Assembly: GCA_017871115.1 (NCBI GenBank)
Contig: JAFCIZ010000001.1
Location: 973,501 to 1,037,500, forward strand
Length of the DNA stretch: 64,000 nt
Direction: 5' to 3'
Source: Cunninghamella blakesleeana
Taxonomy: Eukaryota > Mucoromycota > Mucoromycetes > Mucorales > Cunninghamellaceae
Shown: positions 48,091 to 59,911 of the stretch, in pieces
Position numbering within the stretch: the first letter of the stretch is position 1
Layout of the letters: each line of letters starts with the position of its first letter
Translations under genes and position numbers: made by a program
The notes under the pieces: model-generated
What the model was told of the DNA's origin: nothing
What the model saw: the letters and a program-made list of their open reading frames with translations, nothing else
The model's database searches: none

Positions 48091-50048
48091 TTATATCCAT
48101 TCTAAATATTCGACAGGCTCACCTTGTGCTATTCTAGTACTGATACGAATTGATGAATTTTTTTTTACATTTTTTAGAGCTTCTTTCCATATATCTATAT
48201 TTTGATCATGCATTATCCCAACTTCATTTCTTAATGTATATATAGAACATCCAGCTTCATTATTATTTTTAAGTATATAATCTTTTTTCTAATCATAGCA
48301 ATAATATTAAAAAAAATTAAAAGCATATGAGTTAGATGGTGGGTTTATATATTTATATATTGTAATACTTTTAAATAAAATAAACTGGAAAAAATTACCT
48401 GTTGTCGCAAATGATGCAATATATTGTTTATCATGCTATCGATATTTGATTGTTGTAATTTGTAATTGCTGTATTTTTTATATAATAAATAATATACGAT
48501 GATAAGAGAGGGTATAAAGTATAACAATAACCTAATGGTTTGCGGTATAGTACAATATGTGATCCAAAAAGAGCAAGAAGTGTCAAACTTGGCGCGATCG
48601 GTGGAAAGATATAATTCATTATCACTATTTTTTTTTTTTAATATATATTCGTGAGTGTGTAAAGTATATATATATTAATATTTTATAATTTATAAGTATA
48701 TACATGTGATCGACTTACATAGTAGTAGTAAATATGTTTGGATGGTTCATGGCACGTTGAATAGCAATATTAATGATTTCATCAACATTTATATTTTTTA
48801 ATTGGTATATTCCTTTTAAATGTTGTTTCATATTTTTGATACTGGTTTTTTCCATCGGTAAAGTGTATTTAAATGATTGACATGAAGTCGGTGAAAAAAA
48901 ATGATACGCTTCATAACATTGTCTCTTTCCTTGTTTTATCTTTAAATGTTGATGAATTGATTTTTCTATTTTTTTAATATAATTTGCTTTCACCAGATCC
49001 TTTCTACATTCTTCACCAACAGGCCAAAATTGATTTAAAAGTCTGTTGTTAAATGATCTATAAGGTCGATATAATGGTTTACAAGTTAATTGTCCATGTT
49101 GGCATATACCATTGATGGGACAAGGTATGCACTTATGAATCCAATTGCTTTTTATGGTTGATGTTATTTCTGATGAGAATGAGGATGTAGCTTCTGTTGT
49201 TGGAAGGCTATCACAGTATCCATTCATTGATAATTTCTTTTTTATATAATATAATTTAAAAATAAAAGCTGTAATCATAATAAATATAGTGATTCCGCGG
49301 ATAAAAAGTATTGAATGTTTTTTGACATAGTTAATGACATGATCTTTAAACGTTGGATAATATAATGTGGGAATATTATGTTGGTTAGGTCGAATTGGGA
49401 TATTTTGATCTATTAAAAAGTGTAATAATAAAAATAACAATAGTAATAAAATGGAAAAAATAAATAAATAAACCAACTTTATAGCTAAACTAAATAGATG
49501 TAAATTCTTACTTTTTAAATATTATATTATTATTATTATTATTATTACCCGAGCGTAAAAACTGGATTTCATCTGGTAACATCCCTTCTTCTTCAGCTTC
49601 TACAAGCTCATCATCGCTTATATCCATATCCGAAGCAACATAATCACTGTCTGAGGTATCATCATCATCATCATTATCTTGATCACGGTTGATATTCTTT
49701 TTATCATTGATAGTATTGCTTTTCTTCATGTTTTGATTAGTATTATCATTTTTATCCTTCTTCTTACTATATTTACTGTTGCGATTCTCGTGTTCATTAT
49801 CATACATATATTCATCGTTGCTACTTCCATTCTTGTTACTATCCTTACTATTATTAGTACTTGGTGATGATGGCATTGTTTTATTAGAATCAGTTGGATC
49901 GTTTACGAAAAGTTTTAGTTTTTTAACCGTAGGTATTTCTAGTATATAAATAATAATAATAAAAAATAAAGAAAAAGAAAGTTAAATATATATATTAGGT
50001 GTTGAATTATTATTACTATTTAATTTATTTTTATTGTATACCACTCAT
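48091..50048 (-). CDS. SRC1: Src1/Heh1/Man1-type inner nuclear membrane protein
   Basis: Five exons: 50048..50042 (7 nt), 49938..49549, 49409..48719, 48624..48399, 48288..48091; 503 residues. The N-terminal part is nucleoplasmic-like, Asn/Lys/Asp-rich, ending acidic (DMDISDDELVEAEEEGMLPD). Membrane segment 1 is about 165-190 (ILFIRGITIFIMITAFIFKL); a lumenal domain with paired cysteines follows (HKCIPCPINGICQHGQLTC); membrane segment 2 is TIRLLLYFIPSLIIVYYLLY. The C-terminal MSC (Man1-Src1) domain ends LRNEVGIMHDQNIDIW, KEALKNVKKNSSIRISTR. These proteins tether chromatin and rDNA to the nuclear envelope. The N-terminal helix-extension-helix DNA-binding motif expected in Src1/Heh proteins was not found, so either an upstream exon is missed or it is absent. 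Confidence 0.85.
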
Positions 50049-50244
50049 ATTAATAAGTGCAATAAAAGAAAAATATAAATAAAGAATTACAAATAATCAA
50101 TACGCGAATAAAGCAAACGGTAGAAAGAAAATGAATAAATTGTTGGTGAAAAAGAAAGGAAAAGAAAAGAAAAGAAAAAAAATATATTCCTGCGACAATA
50201 TAAAAAATTTTATACCACCGGCTTTTAAAAAATTTCAGTTTTTG

Positions 50245-50277
<33 letters not shown>

Positions 50278-50340
50278 TTTTTTTCTCTCTTTTTTCAATT
50301 ATAATAATTATTTATATACATTTATAAATAAATAACAATC
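50049..50340. promoter_or_regulatory. divergent promoter SRC1 / RPC11 with A29 tract
   Basis: 292 bp between start codons. A perfect run of 29 A (50245-50273) followed by a T/C-rich stretch lies 70-95 bp before the RPC11 ATG. Poly(dA:dT) tracts of this kind keep promoters nucleosome-free in fungi. The region also holds AGAAAAGAAAAG repeats near 50157-50178. Confidence 0.5.
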
Positions 50341-50857
50341 ATGTTATTTTGTCCACAATGTGCTAATTTACTTTTAGTTCAAAACGATGGAGGTCAAATG
50401 TTTTATTGTCAAAGTTGTCCATATCAATATACCATTTCAAATAAAGTAAGTTTTTAAAATTTAGAGTAAGGTACTCATTTTATAACAAAAAGATAGAGAA
50501 CTTTTGATCTAAATGAAATTATAATATAAATAGTTGACCACTCGCAAATTATTGGAAAGAAAAGAAGTAGACGATGTCCTTGGAGGTGCAAAAGCTTGGG
50601 AAAATGTCGATTCAACCGAAGGTTTGTTTATAAATACATATATGAGAAACAAGGATATTGAATGTTATTCATTTATTTAATTAAATAACCGTAAAAATTT
50701 ATTTTTATTATCTTTTATTTCATTAGCAACTTGTCCAAAATGTGAACATGAAAGAGCTTACTTTATGCAAATTCAAATTAGATCAGCTGACGAACCTTCC
50801 TCTATTTTCTACAAATGTTGTAACGATGAATGTGAATATCAATGGCGTGAAGGATAA
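50341..50857 (+). CDS. RPC11: RNA polymerase III subunit C11 (POLR3K/RPC10 family)
   Basis: Three exons: 50341..50445, 50534..50621, 50727..50857; 107 residues, the family's usual length. N-terminal zinc ribbon MLFCPQCANLL...YCQSCPY, linker KEVDDVLGGAKAWENVDSTE and C-terminal TFIIS-like zinc ribbon TCPKCEHERAYFMQIQIRSA, DEPSSIFYKCCNDECEYQW. The DE acidic pair in RSADEP is the catalytic hairpin for RNA cleavage. The subunit provides intrinsic transcript cleavage and is needed for termination and reinitiation by Pol III. Exon 2 ends with an unusual donor, GTTTGT. Nearly identical in core motifs to the human protein. Confidence 0.96.
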
Positions 50858-51249
50858 ATATAATACAACTTGTCAAATAATAATCGATTACATGGATTGG
50901 ATTATTAAAAAATATTCCCCTCACTCACTATCCATTTTATATTTTTTATACATAAAAATATTGTAAATTGTATCACATGAATTATTATCTTTTTTTTTAT
51001 TTTATTTTTTTATACAATATTTTTTTAATGACAGTAATTTATAGACTATTGTCAATAAAACTAGATATTTATTATAATATAGTAGATTAATTTACAAGCT
51101 TTGAAAAAAAGAGGAAAAAAAAAATGAATGAAAATAACATAATGATGTGTAAAATATAATGATTAATGGGAAAAAAGAAATATACATATGTCAAAAGAAG
51201 ATTGTTTGCTTTTTGGTTGTTTAAAAAAAAAGATTATGCAAGTTAGAAA
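50858..51249. other. intergenic between convergent RPC11 and SMC6
   Basis: 392 bp, AT-rich, no gene seen; presumably the two polyadenylation regions. Confidence 0.5.
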
Positions 51250-54200
51250 TTATTGATGTCGTTCTGGATCAGCCATACGATGAACTGTAACATGTGGGCC
51301 TGGTACCATGTTACTAGCATCTATAAATATATATAATTAAAAATTGTTCATATTTGTCAACCTACTATTTTACATACATACAAACATATATATATAATTT
51401 ATTATTACCTTGAGGTGTGATTAAAATATATTGAGAATTGGTTTCATAAGCTGCCTCCATCTATTATAAAATGATAAAAACAATATTAATATATTTACAT
51501 TATATAAAGCTGTATTTATATATTACCATCATTTTCATGCTTTGTTTTCTATTAACAGCGTCCATATATACATCAAATTCATCCAAACTATTTTAAGAAA
51601 TATATATTTAATTCAAATCTTATGTTCATCAAGATAATGTATTTATTTATTTAAATATGTGTGTCCTTATTTACTTACCATAAAATTGGAGAACTAATTC
51701 CTTGCCATAATGATAAAAGTAAACTAATTTGAGAGAAAGATTTTTCACCACCAGATAATGATTTAGAATCCTTTCTACGATTCGCACCTTCACTGAATTG
51801 ATCACCAGTTGCTACCTATTAATAATGAATTATAATAAAATGAAAATGGAAAATGGAAAAAATGCATCTATTAGTATTCTTCGATATTTGTGTGTATTAT
51901 TATTATTATTGTATGTTTTTTTAATTTTAATTATAATTAACATTACCCTAACATCAAGTGTTTCCTTTTTATGATTAAATTTAAGAGTTCCATTATCACC
52001 ACGTTTATGAATATAATAGTTGAAGTGGCCTTTAGCCGCTAGTGACATATACATTCTGAAAGCATTCCAACGCTGCATACGTTTTAAAAGTGATTCATTC
52101 ATTTTCTAAATGGAACCAAATATATAGATTAATATTTGATGATATAAATATAAAAGGTATAGTGAGATAAAAAAAAAAATGTAGTAAAATAAAATAGTCA
52201 TTTTACCTTAGAAAATGCCTTCATTTCTTCGATTGTTTCTTTCACTTCTTTAAATTCTGTTGCTGCCTTTTTAGCCAATGCTTCAGCTTCTTCCAAAGAT
52301 ATACCAGCTCTAAAAAAAAAAAAAAATGAAGAATAGCAAAGAGAGTTTTATATTTTAATTAATTACTTGGCATTTTACAGTTTTTTTATTTTATTTATAA
52401 ATATATATCTAACTTACTGATTTTCTTTTTCTTCGATTTGCTTTTCCAAATGTGCAATTTTACGTTGAATAGTTTCAAGAGATTGAGTTGTTTCTACACG
52501 AACAGGATAATCCACCATGGCTTGATTTGTCCAATCCTAATGTATATATATAGTTTAATTTACTCTAATATATGTATTGTTATTATTATATTTATATTTT
52601 TACCTGAATTGTTTTTTCCAAAGATGATTTTGACTGTAAATGAGCTTGATTTCGCATTTCATGCAATTTATATTGTTCTTCCAATTTTGTTAATTGTTCT
52701 TTTTGTTTTTGCATTAAAGCTTCAATTTTTTGTATTTCATCCTATAGAAAAATAAAATAATAATAATGATAACAAAATTAATGAGCATCAGTTCATATAA
52801 TAAATACACGTAAATGAAAATAAACAATTAAATTAAATAAAGTTAAATCTCTATAAAAATGAATCTTACTCTATAGCTATTAATTTTTCTTAAATCTCTT
52901 TCTTCTTTATCATCAAGTTCAGCCAATTCAGTCATAACCTTTTCCAAATTGCTTTTGAGTTCCATTTTACTATTTTTTAGACTTTTAAATACACCAGTAT
53001 GATGTTGAATTCTTTGTATACATTCCTATATATATATTTTTTACATATTAAAATAATATAAAATAAAAATATAATAATCACTTTAATATCAATCCTTTTA
53101 AACATATATTATTTTAATAAGAAGAAATATATGAATAATTATATATGTTTTGTATATACCTCTTTGTCTTCTTCCAAAATAGATAGATTTGCAGGTTCGT
53201 CTTCTTTTAAAGCTTCTTTCAAATTATTAATATCCTGAGTAGCTTTATTAATTTGAGTTTCCATTTTTCTCATACTTGCCTATAAATTAATAGATAATTG
53301 ATAATGATTAGAATATGTATATAGTTTATGAGTAATACGTATTATATAAAAATTAAAAATAAAATAAAATAAAAAAACATTAAGCCTTACTTTATGTTCA
53401 CTTATAGTTGTAAATAATTGTCTGGATTCTCTCTCTGTAGAAACCATTTCTTCTTTAATTACTTGAGCTTTTTCTCCTATAGTTTGTAGTTGTTCCTCAA
53501 GGTTTCTATAAAAAAAAAATAGACGGAAGGATTAATAAAAAATAAAATAAAATAATATTTTAAGATTATGCTCAATTTTTTTTTTTTTTTTTACCTTATA
53601 TCTGATTCGACATCCTTTTTAAATCTAATAGGACCTCTATGCCTTCTAAGAGATTCTGTACGCATACCAGAGACAGCTCCAACTGATTGACAATCCGAAG
53701 TATAAGCAGCTTTAATATTTTTTGGTCGACCATTCATGACTTCTTCTGCTTCAGCACGATTTGCCATTAATAAAATTTGATGTATATTATTCGAAATGAT
53801 CAACTGACGTTTTACATATTCATCATCAAAATCGATAGCACGTAAGATAGTTAAATAGTCAGCATTGGGTTCATCATGACTGAAATCAAAGAAATCACGT
53901 TTGGCCACCATAATATTACATTTTCCTAATTCATGCCGTTGTAAAATTCGTCTTAAAAGAGCTTGGTCTTCAAAAGTCTCTACAGCAAAATTAGATAATT
54001 GATTACCAAGTAGAATTTCCATGACTTCTGCATATTCATGATGTTTTAAATTCATGAACTGACCAAAAGGTCCAACAGGAGGTCTCCCTTTCCATCGACG
54101 TTCATTGGCTATATCTTGAAGAGCTTCTGGCATTTTCTGACCAAATGCCTTCAAACCATTTTCCTTTTGTGCTCTTAATCGTTGTAAATTTTGTTTGGTA

Positions 54201-56029
54201 TCGACTTGTGTCTTTTGTAATCCACGATAACTTTCTTTTAATTCATCCTGCTTTTTATTTAAATCTTGATGTTTCAAAGTGATTTCATCTAATTCTTTGG
54301 CTAATTCTTGAGATCGATTGGTTAAAGTTATCTTTTTGTTTTCCAAATCTTGAATTTTATTATTAATTCTGTCAATTTTTTCACGATTGTCAGATTCCAA
54401 TTTGGCCGTTGCTGTTGCAATTTCTTTTTCACACTGATTTAAACGTTCACGAAAGAGTTTGAATTGTTTATTAGTGTCCAGCATATCATCCTGTATAGAA
54501 ATAAATAGAAAAATAATTGTGATTAATTAAAACAAAAAAATAAAAAAACAATATAAACTTATTTCTATTTCATCTATTACCTTGACTTCAAGTAGTTTTG
54601 TATCTAAAGTTAATTTCTGATTTTCCAATTGAGATCGAAGCTGAGAATCAGGCTCATTATTACTTTGATATTCAAGGATTTGTTCATTAATACCAGCTAT
54701 TTCATCTTCAAATCTATTTATTTTTAACTATCAATAAAAGAAAAAGAAAAAGAAAAGAAATAGAATATAATCTAACAAATCAGTTTCTGTAATAATTAGA
54801 GTATGGTGATTTTGTTATTTTTATTATCATTATCATTATTATTTATGGATTTTCGTAAGTATATATATTTATATTACCTTGGTACCATTTATTTTCTCAT
54901 TTGCATTATCCAACAACTTTTGACTTTCGTCTATATGTTTATTGACGTTAGCAAGTTCCTTTTCTTTAGTAATGATTTGAGACCAAACCAATTCATTATT
55001 AAGTTGATCGATTTGTTCATCCAGTGTATTAGCAGATAACAATTCTTTATAAACTAATTCCGCTTCTCTTGCTTTTCGATGTAATAATGGAAGGTGTTCA
55101 TTTTTCCTTGAGATGGTGGTATCTGTTATTTCAAGTGTTTCTCGAATTTTTCTAAAATCATCTTGCATTTGAGCCAATTGAGTTCCCCGCATGAATAGCT
55201 GAAAGAAAAGAAAAAGAAAAAAAAAAAGATACATTATTCTGTCCATCTTCATAGTTTGTATATATATATATATATATATTAAATATAACAATAATAATAA
55301 TAATCATGTATTATACCTTATATTTGTCATGTGGTGTACTAGAGTTTAAAAATTGTCGTGCACTATCTTGACTAAGCATTGTAAGAGGATTATCTACTTG
55401 AATAGACATATGATCACATATTGCTGTCAATTCTTCACGCTTAGTAGAGATCGTTTTTCCTAAATAATTTTTTATTTTAAATGAACTTGATCCATCACGT
55501 AGTATACGACGATCTACTATAATTATATCACCATACACATCATGCTTAAATGAATCCGAACCTTTATTAGTAATATGAATAGTAACTAAGGCTGCGCTAT
55601 AAAGAGAAAAAAGAAAAACAATCGAGTAAATAAAATATATTCCTTTTATATATGTATATAGGTAAAATATATAGTTGTCAAAATTATCATTTTTATCAGC
55701 TTACTTGGCACCTTCACGAATTAAAGCGCTTAGATTTTTACCACGATTTGTTGAATTTGCTTTTGCGCCCAAAGCAACTGTTAAAGCAGTTAAAATGGCA
55801 CTCTTACCACCTAATTCAATTATATCACAAGGTTAAAAATACATGTTATATTATTAATAATTATTTCTCCCTTTAATATTATTTATTTATTCTTTATTTA
55901 TTTTAACTTACTTCCATTATGACCAATAACAAAGTTGATTTTAGGACCAAAAGCCATTTTCAAATATTTATGGCACATGAAATTAACTACTTCAATGTTA
56001 GCTATAGTTCCCGATTCAGATATTTCCTA

Positions 56030-56073
<44 letters not shown>

Positions 56074-56330
56074 TTAGATCATTATTCAAAATACGCTTGG
56101 CTAATCAGCTGTCAATTTAAATAAATCCATTTATATTCTACGTACTAAATTCTTCAAAGCGGGATCTATTATTGATTGTTGTTGTATTGAAAAGTCTTCT
56201 GATTCATCATCGCTATCATCGCTAACTTCTTCCACTTCCTCTTCTTCTTCGGTATTAGAAGTTACAAGAGTATCTTTGTCTTTCATTCTTTTACGTTTCG
56301 CTGTCTATTATTATTATTATTATTATTATT

Positions 56331-56362
<32 letters not shown>

Positions 56363-56520
56363 CGTTAAACAAATAAAGAAAAAAAAAGAGAGAGTTTATT
56401 AATAAAAGAGCTATTTTAATAAAGAATCTTTTGATCAATAACATATATTACCTGCTCTCTTATCTCACTTTCAGAAAAATCTGAATCGTCGCCATTGACA
56501 GTTCTTTTTAATGAAGGCAT
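51250..56520 (-). CDS. SMC6: structural maintenance of chromosomes protein 6
   Basis: Nineteen exons: 56520..56452, 56304..56146, 56026..55912, 55810..55705, 55596..55317, 55198..54878, 54727..54581, 54490..53595, 53515..53401, 53279..53160, 53025..52870, 52741..52604, 52536..52418, 52309..52207, 52105..51947, 51815..51679, 51587..51527, 51460..51409, 51320..51250; 1107 residues, usual for Smc6. Acidic N-terminus; SGTIANIEVVNFMCHKYLK; Walker A GHNGSGKS (111-118) split by an intron; DHMSIQVDNPLTMLSQDSAR, the Smc6 'QVDNP' motif; coiled coil; hinge about 535-690; second coiled coil; ABC signature SLSGGEKSF (about 1020-1028); Walker B ILCLDEFD (about 1045-1052). Smc6 pairs with Smc5 and Nse proteins in recombination-dependent repair and replication. 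Distinguished from Smc5 by FMCH and QVDNP. GACGCGGGAGG lies about 145-155 bp upstream. Confidence 0.95.
56030..56070. repeat. T14A27 palindrome in SMC6 intron
   Basis: Fourteen T followed by twenty-seven A between SMC6 exons 2 and 3 (intron 56027-56145). The longest A arm of the T(n)A(n) set. Confidence 0.95.
56308..56364. repeat. (TTA)n-(TTG)n compound microsatellite in SMC6 intron
   Basis: A run of TTA/ATT units followed by TTG units, in intron 1 of SMC6 immediately upstream (gene sense) of the exon 2 acceptor. Confidence 0.9.
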
Positions 56521-57029
56521 GATTTAATAAATTAAAATAATAATAAATAATAATAATAACTGATATAGATATATCTATATCTATATGTATATATATGTAT
56601 ATATATATGTGTGTGTGTGTATTTGTAAAAGAAAAGTAACGAGAAAGAAAAGGAAAAAAAACTGACGCGGGAGGCCACCAAAAAAAAATTGTGCCTGAGT
56701 TTTAAAAATTAAACTTATTTCCTAATTAGGAAGAGCAGAAAAGTAAATATATATTTAAATATAATTTATTAATGATAATGAAAAATTAAATAAAAATTAA
56801 CAAAAAAAAAATGAATAGAATTAAATATATATATATATATATTTATATATATGCGTATGTGTGTTGATGAGTATATAAATAATTAAAAAAAAATGAAATC
56901 GGTATACATATAGTAAAAAAAAAAAAATACTATTCCATTTGATTTTGATTTTTTTTTTGCACTAGACAAATATGAAATAAAGCATTATAAAAATAAAAAA
57001 ATAAAAACTCTACGTAATCTTATTATTAT
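56521..57029. other. SMC6 promoter region / downstream of KNH-like gene A
   Basis: About 510 bp. (TAGATA)n-like and (TG)n stretches at 56562-56622, then ACTGACGCGGGAGGCCACC (56661-56679), the only GC-rich element nearby. No gene seen. Confidence 0.5.
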
Positions 57030-57717
57030 TTAAAGGAATTGAGAGGCAATAATGATAGCACCACCAGCCAATAAAGCCATATTATTTGAAGAGATAAGTT
57101 GGCTAGCACCTGAAGAAGGAGAGGTTGCAGTACCAGAGGTGGAGGGTGAAGTAGCAGGTTTATTATTAGAAGGTGTAGAGGGAGGACTAGAAGGTTGAGC
57201 AGTGGCAGGAGGGGGAGTAACTGGTTGAGTAGTAGCAGGGGGAGGAGTAGGTGTAGTATTATTGGCAGATGGAGGTGGTGGGATGGTACCACCTACACCT
57301 CCTTCAATAGTGAATGGACCAGCATAAGCAATATTAGGTGAGTTACCAAATTCAAGAGCATCTAATTATAAAAATACATAAAATAAGTAAATAAAAGCAA
57401 AAAATCAAATCAAAATAAAAAAAAAAGCAGTACTTACATTGACCATTGGCAATTTCAATAGGGATTTTCCAAATATATTTACCGTCAGCAGCATTGACAT
57501 TTTGAGCAAGGGTTGTCACAGGTTGTAAAGCAGTAGAAGGACCTTGAGCTAAAACAATTTGAGAAATAGTAGGCGATGATGGATTTACCCAAGAAATAAC
57601 CGCATCAGTACCTGCCTTTAATTTAGTACCTTGTAAAGGTGAAGTGACGGAAATAATAGGTGTTTGAGCTGAAACAAGTGCTATTAAAGCAGAAGAAATA
57701 AATAATGATAATTTCAT
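57030..57717 (-). CDS. secreted KRE9/KNH-domain protein, probably GPI-anchored (copy A)
   Basis: Two exons: 57717..57438 and 57361..57030; 203 residues. Signal peptide MKLSLFISSALIALVSA, cleaved before Gln18. An Ig-like Kre9/KNH domain follows (about 20-115): ISVTSPLQGTKLKAGTDAVI, SWVNPSSPTISQIVLAQG, KYIWKIPIEIANGQ, LEFGNSPNIAYAGPFTIE. A Pro/Thr/Ser-rich stalk (TPPPATTQPVTPPP) and a C-terminal hydrophobic tail (MALLAGGAIIIASQFL) after a small-residue stretch (SSGASQLISSNN) suggest a GPI signal. Such proteins are wall or surface proteins of fungi; Kre9/Knh1 in yeast are needed for beta-1,6-glucan. Paralogue of the gene at 59912..60438, with identical exon 1 length (280 nt) and intron phase. 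Confidence 0.85.
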
Positions 57718-58555
57718 ATTTTATAATAAATAAGCAAGTAAATAAATAACGAAAAAGTTAAAAGAGAAATAAATCTAAAAAATAAAAAAAAAATAAAAAA
57801 AAATAGAATTTTATAGATGATGGACCTTTTAATTAAGGAGATTATTATAAAAAAGTTTATTATGACCAATTTGTTCAGGAGTCAATTCAGTCGGGTAATC
57901 AAACTTTTTTTTTTTTTTTTTTTTCAGAAAACATCAACCTCTCCTTGTTATCATTATCATGGTTTCTTTTATTAAGTACTTCTTCTAATATTACTGCTTC
58001 TCCTTACCTCTTTTTATATTTTTTTTTTCTACACTTTTACTCCTCGATGATTTATATATTTTTTATTCCACACACGGACACTGTATTTTTTTTTATAGAC
58101 ATTAAAATGATTGCCATTTATGATTTTTCTACTTTTTACTACATAAAATATATAAAAAAAATAAAACTCGATGATAACAAAAATATTTTTTATATACTTT
58201 ATTTATGAGCCAACTATAATTTATAAATATATTTTAAATAAAAAAAAAGAAAAAGGTGTATATATGAAAATATATTTCAAAGAAGAAATATAAAAGCAGA
58301 GTAAAGTAAATAAAAGTTTAGGGAGATATAAAGGGAGATGAAGAAAAACTCCTGTTACTATACTTGATCTTTTTATAAATAATCCTATTGTTTTTACATT
58401 TTCTTCAACACCATCATAATAATTTTATTATATAAATATGATGTTCCTAAAAAATAAAATACAACTTTCTTTTAATATAAAAAAATGCATTTAAAAATAG
58501 AAAACTATCACCTTTTCAGTTCATAGATACGTAATATATAAAAAAAAAAAGCAAG

Positions 58556-58600
58556 CACGAGAAAGCAAATCAAAATGTCAAGAAAAAAAAAATACACGAG
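58556..58600 (-). promoter_or_regulatory. CACGAG dyad upstream of KNH-like gene A
   Basis: Two CACGAG hexamers with first bases at 58556 and 58595 (39-bp pitch), separated by AATGTCAAGAAAAA-type sequence. Nearly the same arrangement recurs at 60809-60853. Regulatory role inferred from conservation between copies. Confidence 0.4.
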
Positions 58601-59538
58601 AATATAGAAAATTGAGATATAAAACAAACTGAATCTTTAATAAATTTTAAGGTAGGTCTATCAACATTACTTTGACTATAAAACAAATATAGAAGTAATT
58701 TCGTCCAGTACATGGGCCACTTACCTATTGTAAATTCACCTATTGAAGGAACATAACTCAAATCCTTCATCCTTTTAATCCATAGTATATATAGCTATGC
58801 CAATGTTTATCATTTTGGAAATCATTATATTTTTTAATAATTTCGGCCCATCTAAATCAAATTATATAGATTTTTTTTTCTTATATACCCAGTATATATA
58901 TGCATATTGTTAATCAAGGGTGGTTTTATTTAAAAAAATATTGAGGTAGTTGTAAAATTAAATAAATTAACTTAAATTACTAGCTGTTATATTTTATCAA
59001 GACATCGGTTTGAAGTTACAATCCAAATCTACATACACATTTCCAAAACAGAAATCACCTATTACAACACCCAGTACATCTTTTGTATTTAGTATAACGA
59101 GTAAAACAACCACTTTTGGGGCTTAAAAATAGAGGGGAACCGAAATAGTAAATACAATGATTTGCAGAAACTGCGGAACTGAAATTTTATATAAAAAATA
59201 TATATATATTTTGTTGGAAAAAAAAGAAAAATTAATCAGTTATTTATTGTTTCTCTATATAAATAAAACCATACACATCGAGAAATGTCGTTAGTTAATA
59301 TTAATATTATTAATTAGCTTATAGCTGTTGCCTATCCTGATCATCTAAAGATGATCAAGTGTTTTTATTTAAGGAGTTTTTTATAATTATTATTATTATT
59401 ATCATCTTCAGGAGCATGGAAACAGTTAAATATTCAAGCTTTTTTTTTAAAAATAGATGATGACTTGTAATAATAGTATCTTTTTATTAAATAGTAATGA
59501 CAAGTAAAATAGGGTATATCAATAAAAAGGAAGAATAG

Positions 59539-59584
59539 CACGAGAAAGAGGGTAAAGTGCCAAAAAAAAAAAAAAGTTAGCGAG
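59539..59584 (-). promoter_or_regulatory. degenerate CACGAG dyad without an adjacent gene
   Basis: GAAGAATAGCACGAGAAAGA at 59530-59549 matches the sequence before the first hexamer of the gene B copy (GAAGAATAACACGAGAAATA); the second hexamer has decayed to AGCGAG (59579-59584). Likely relic of a third copy. Confidence 0.35.
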
Positions 59585-59911
59585 GACTTTTTTTTATGAA
59601 TTTCTTATTCTCTTATTTTTTTATATCTCATATTTATATAATGATACTTATTCCTCGATTGGAAAACGTTTTATTCATTAAAAAAAAAAAAAGAAATGTC
59701 TTTTTAACGCATTTAAAATAAATAGATGAAGATAATGCAATAAGAATAAGTGTAATAAGCGAATTTTTATCAATTAAAAAGACGTATAATGTGAAAATAA
59801 TAATAATAATTTATATATATATATATATATATATATGATTATTTTATATTTAAATTTATTTTTTTTTATGCAGACAAAAATGGATACTATAAATGGTACT
59901 TGAATTTAATT

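Larger units (their letters stand above)
57718..59911. other. 2.2-kb intergenic region with copies of an upstream module shared with gene B
   Basis: Upstream of KNH-like gene A and downstream of gene B. Contains an AAGGAG element at 57835, AACTCCT...TTGATCTTT at 58347-58373, a CACGAG dyad at 58556/58595, another AAGGAG at 59370 and a degenerate CACGAG dyad at 59539/59579, plus (AT)n at 59812-59836. Minus-strand frame 58570-58770 is not supported as a gene. See findings. Confidence 0.6.

Noticed and set aside
57945..58208. 87-residue plus-strand frame
   Set aside because: Phe/Tyr/Ile-rich; no coding character, inside the upstream region of the KNH-like gene A.
58570..58770. 66-residue minus-strand frame starting MKDLSYVPSIGEFTI
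   Set aside because: I considered a relic third KNH-like gene because it lies in the duplicated region, but it has no signal peptide or KNH motif and overlaps the CACGAG dyad.
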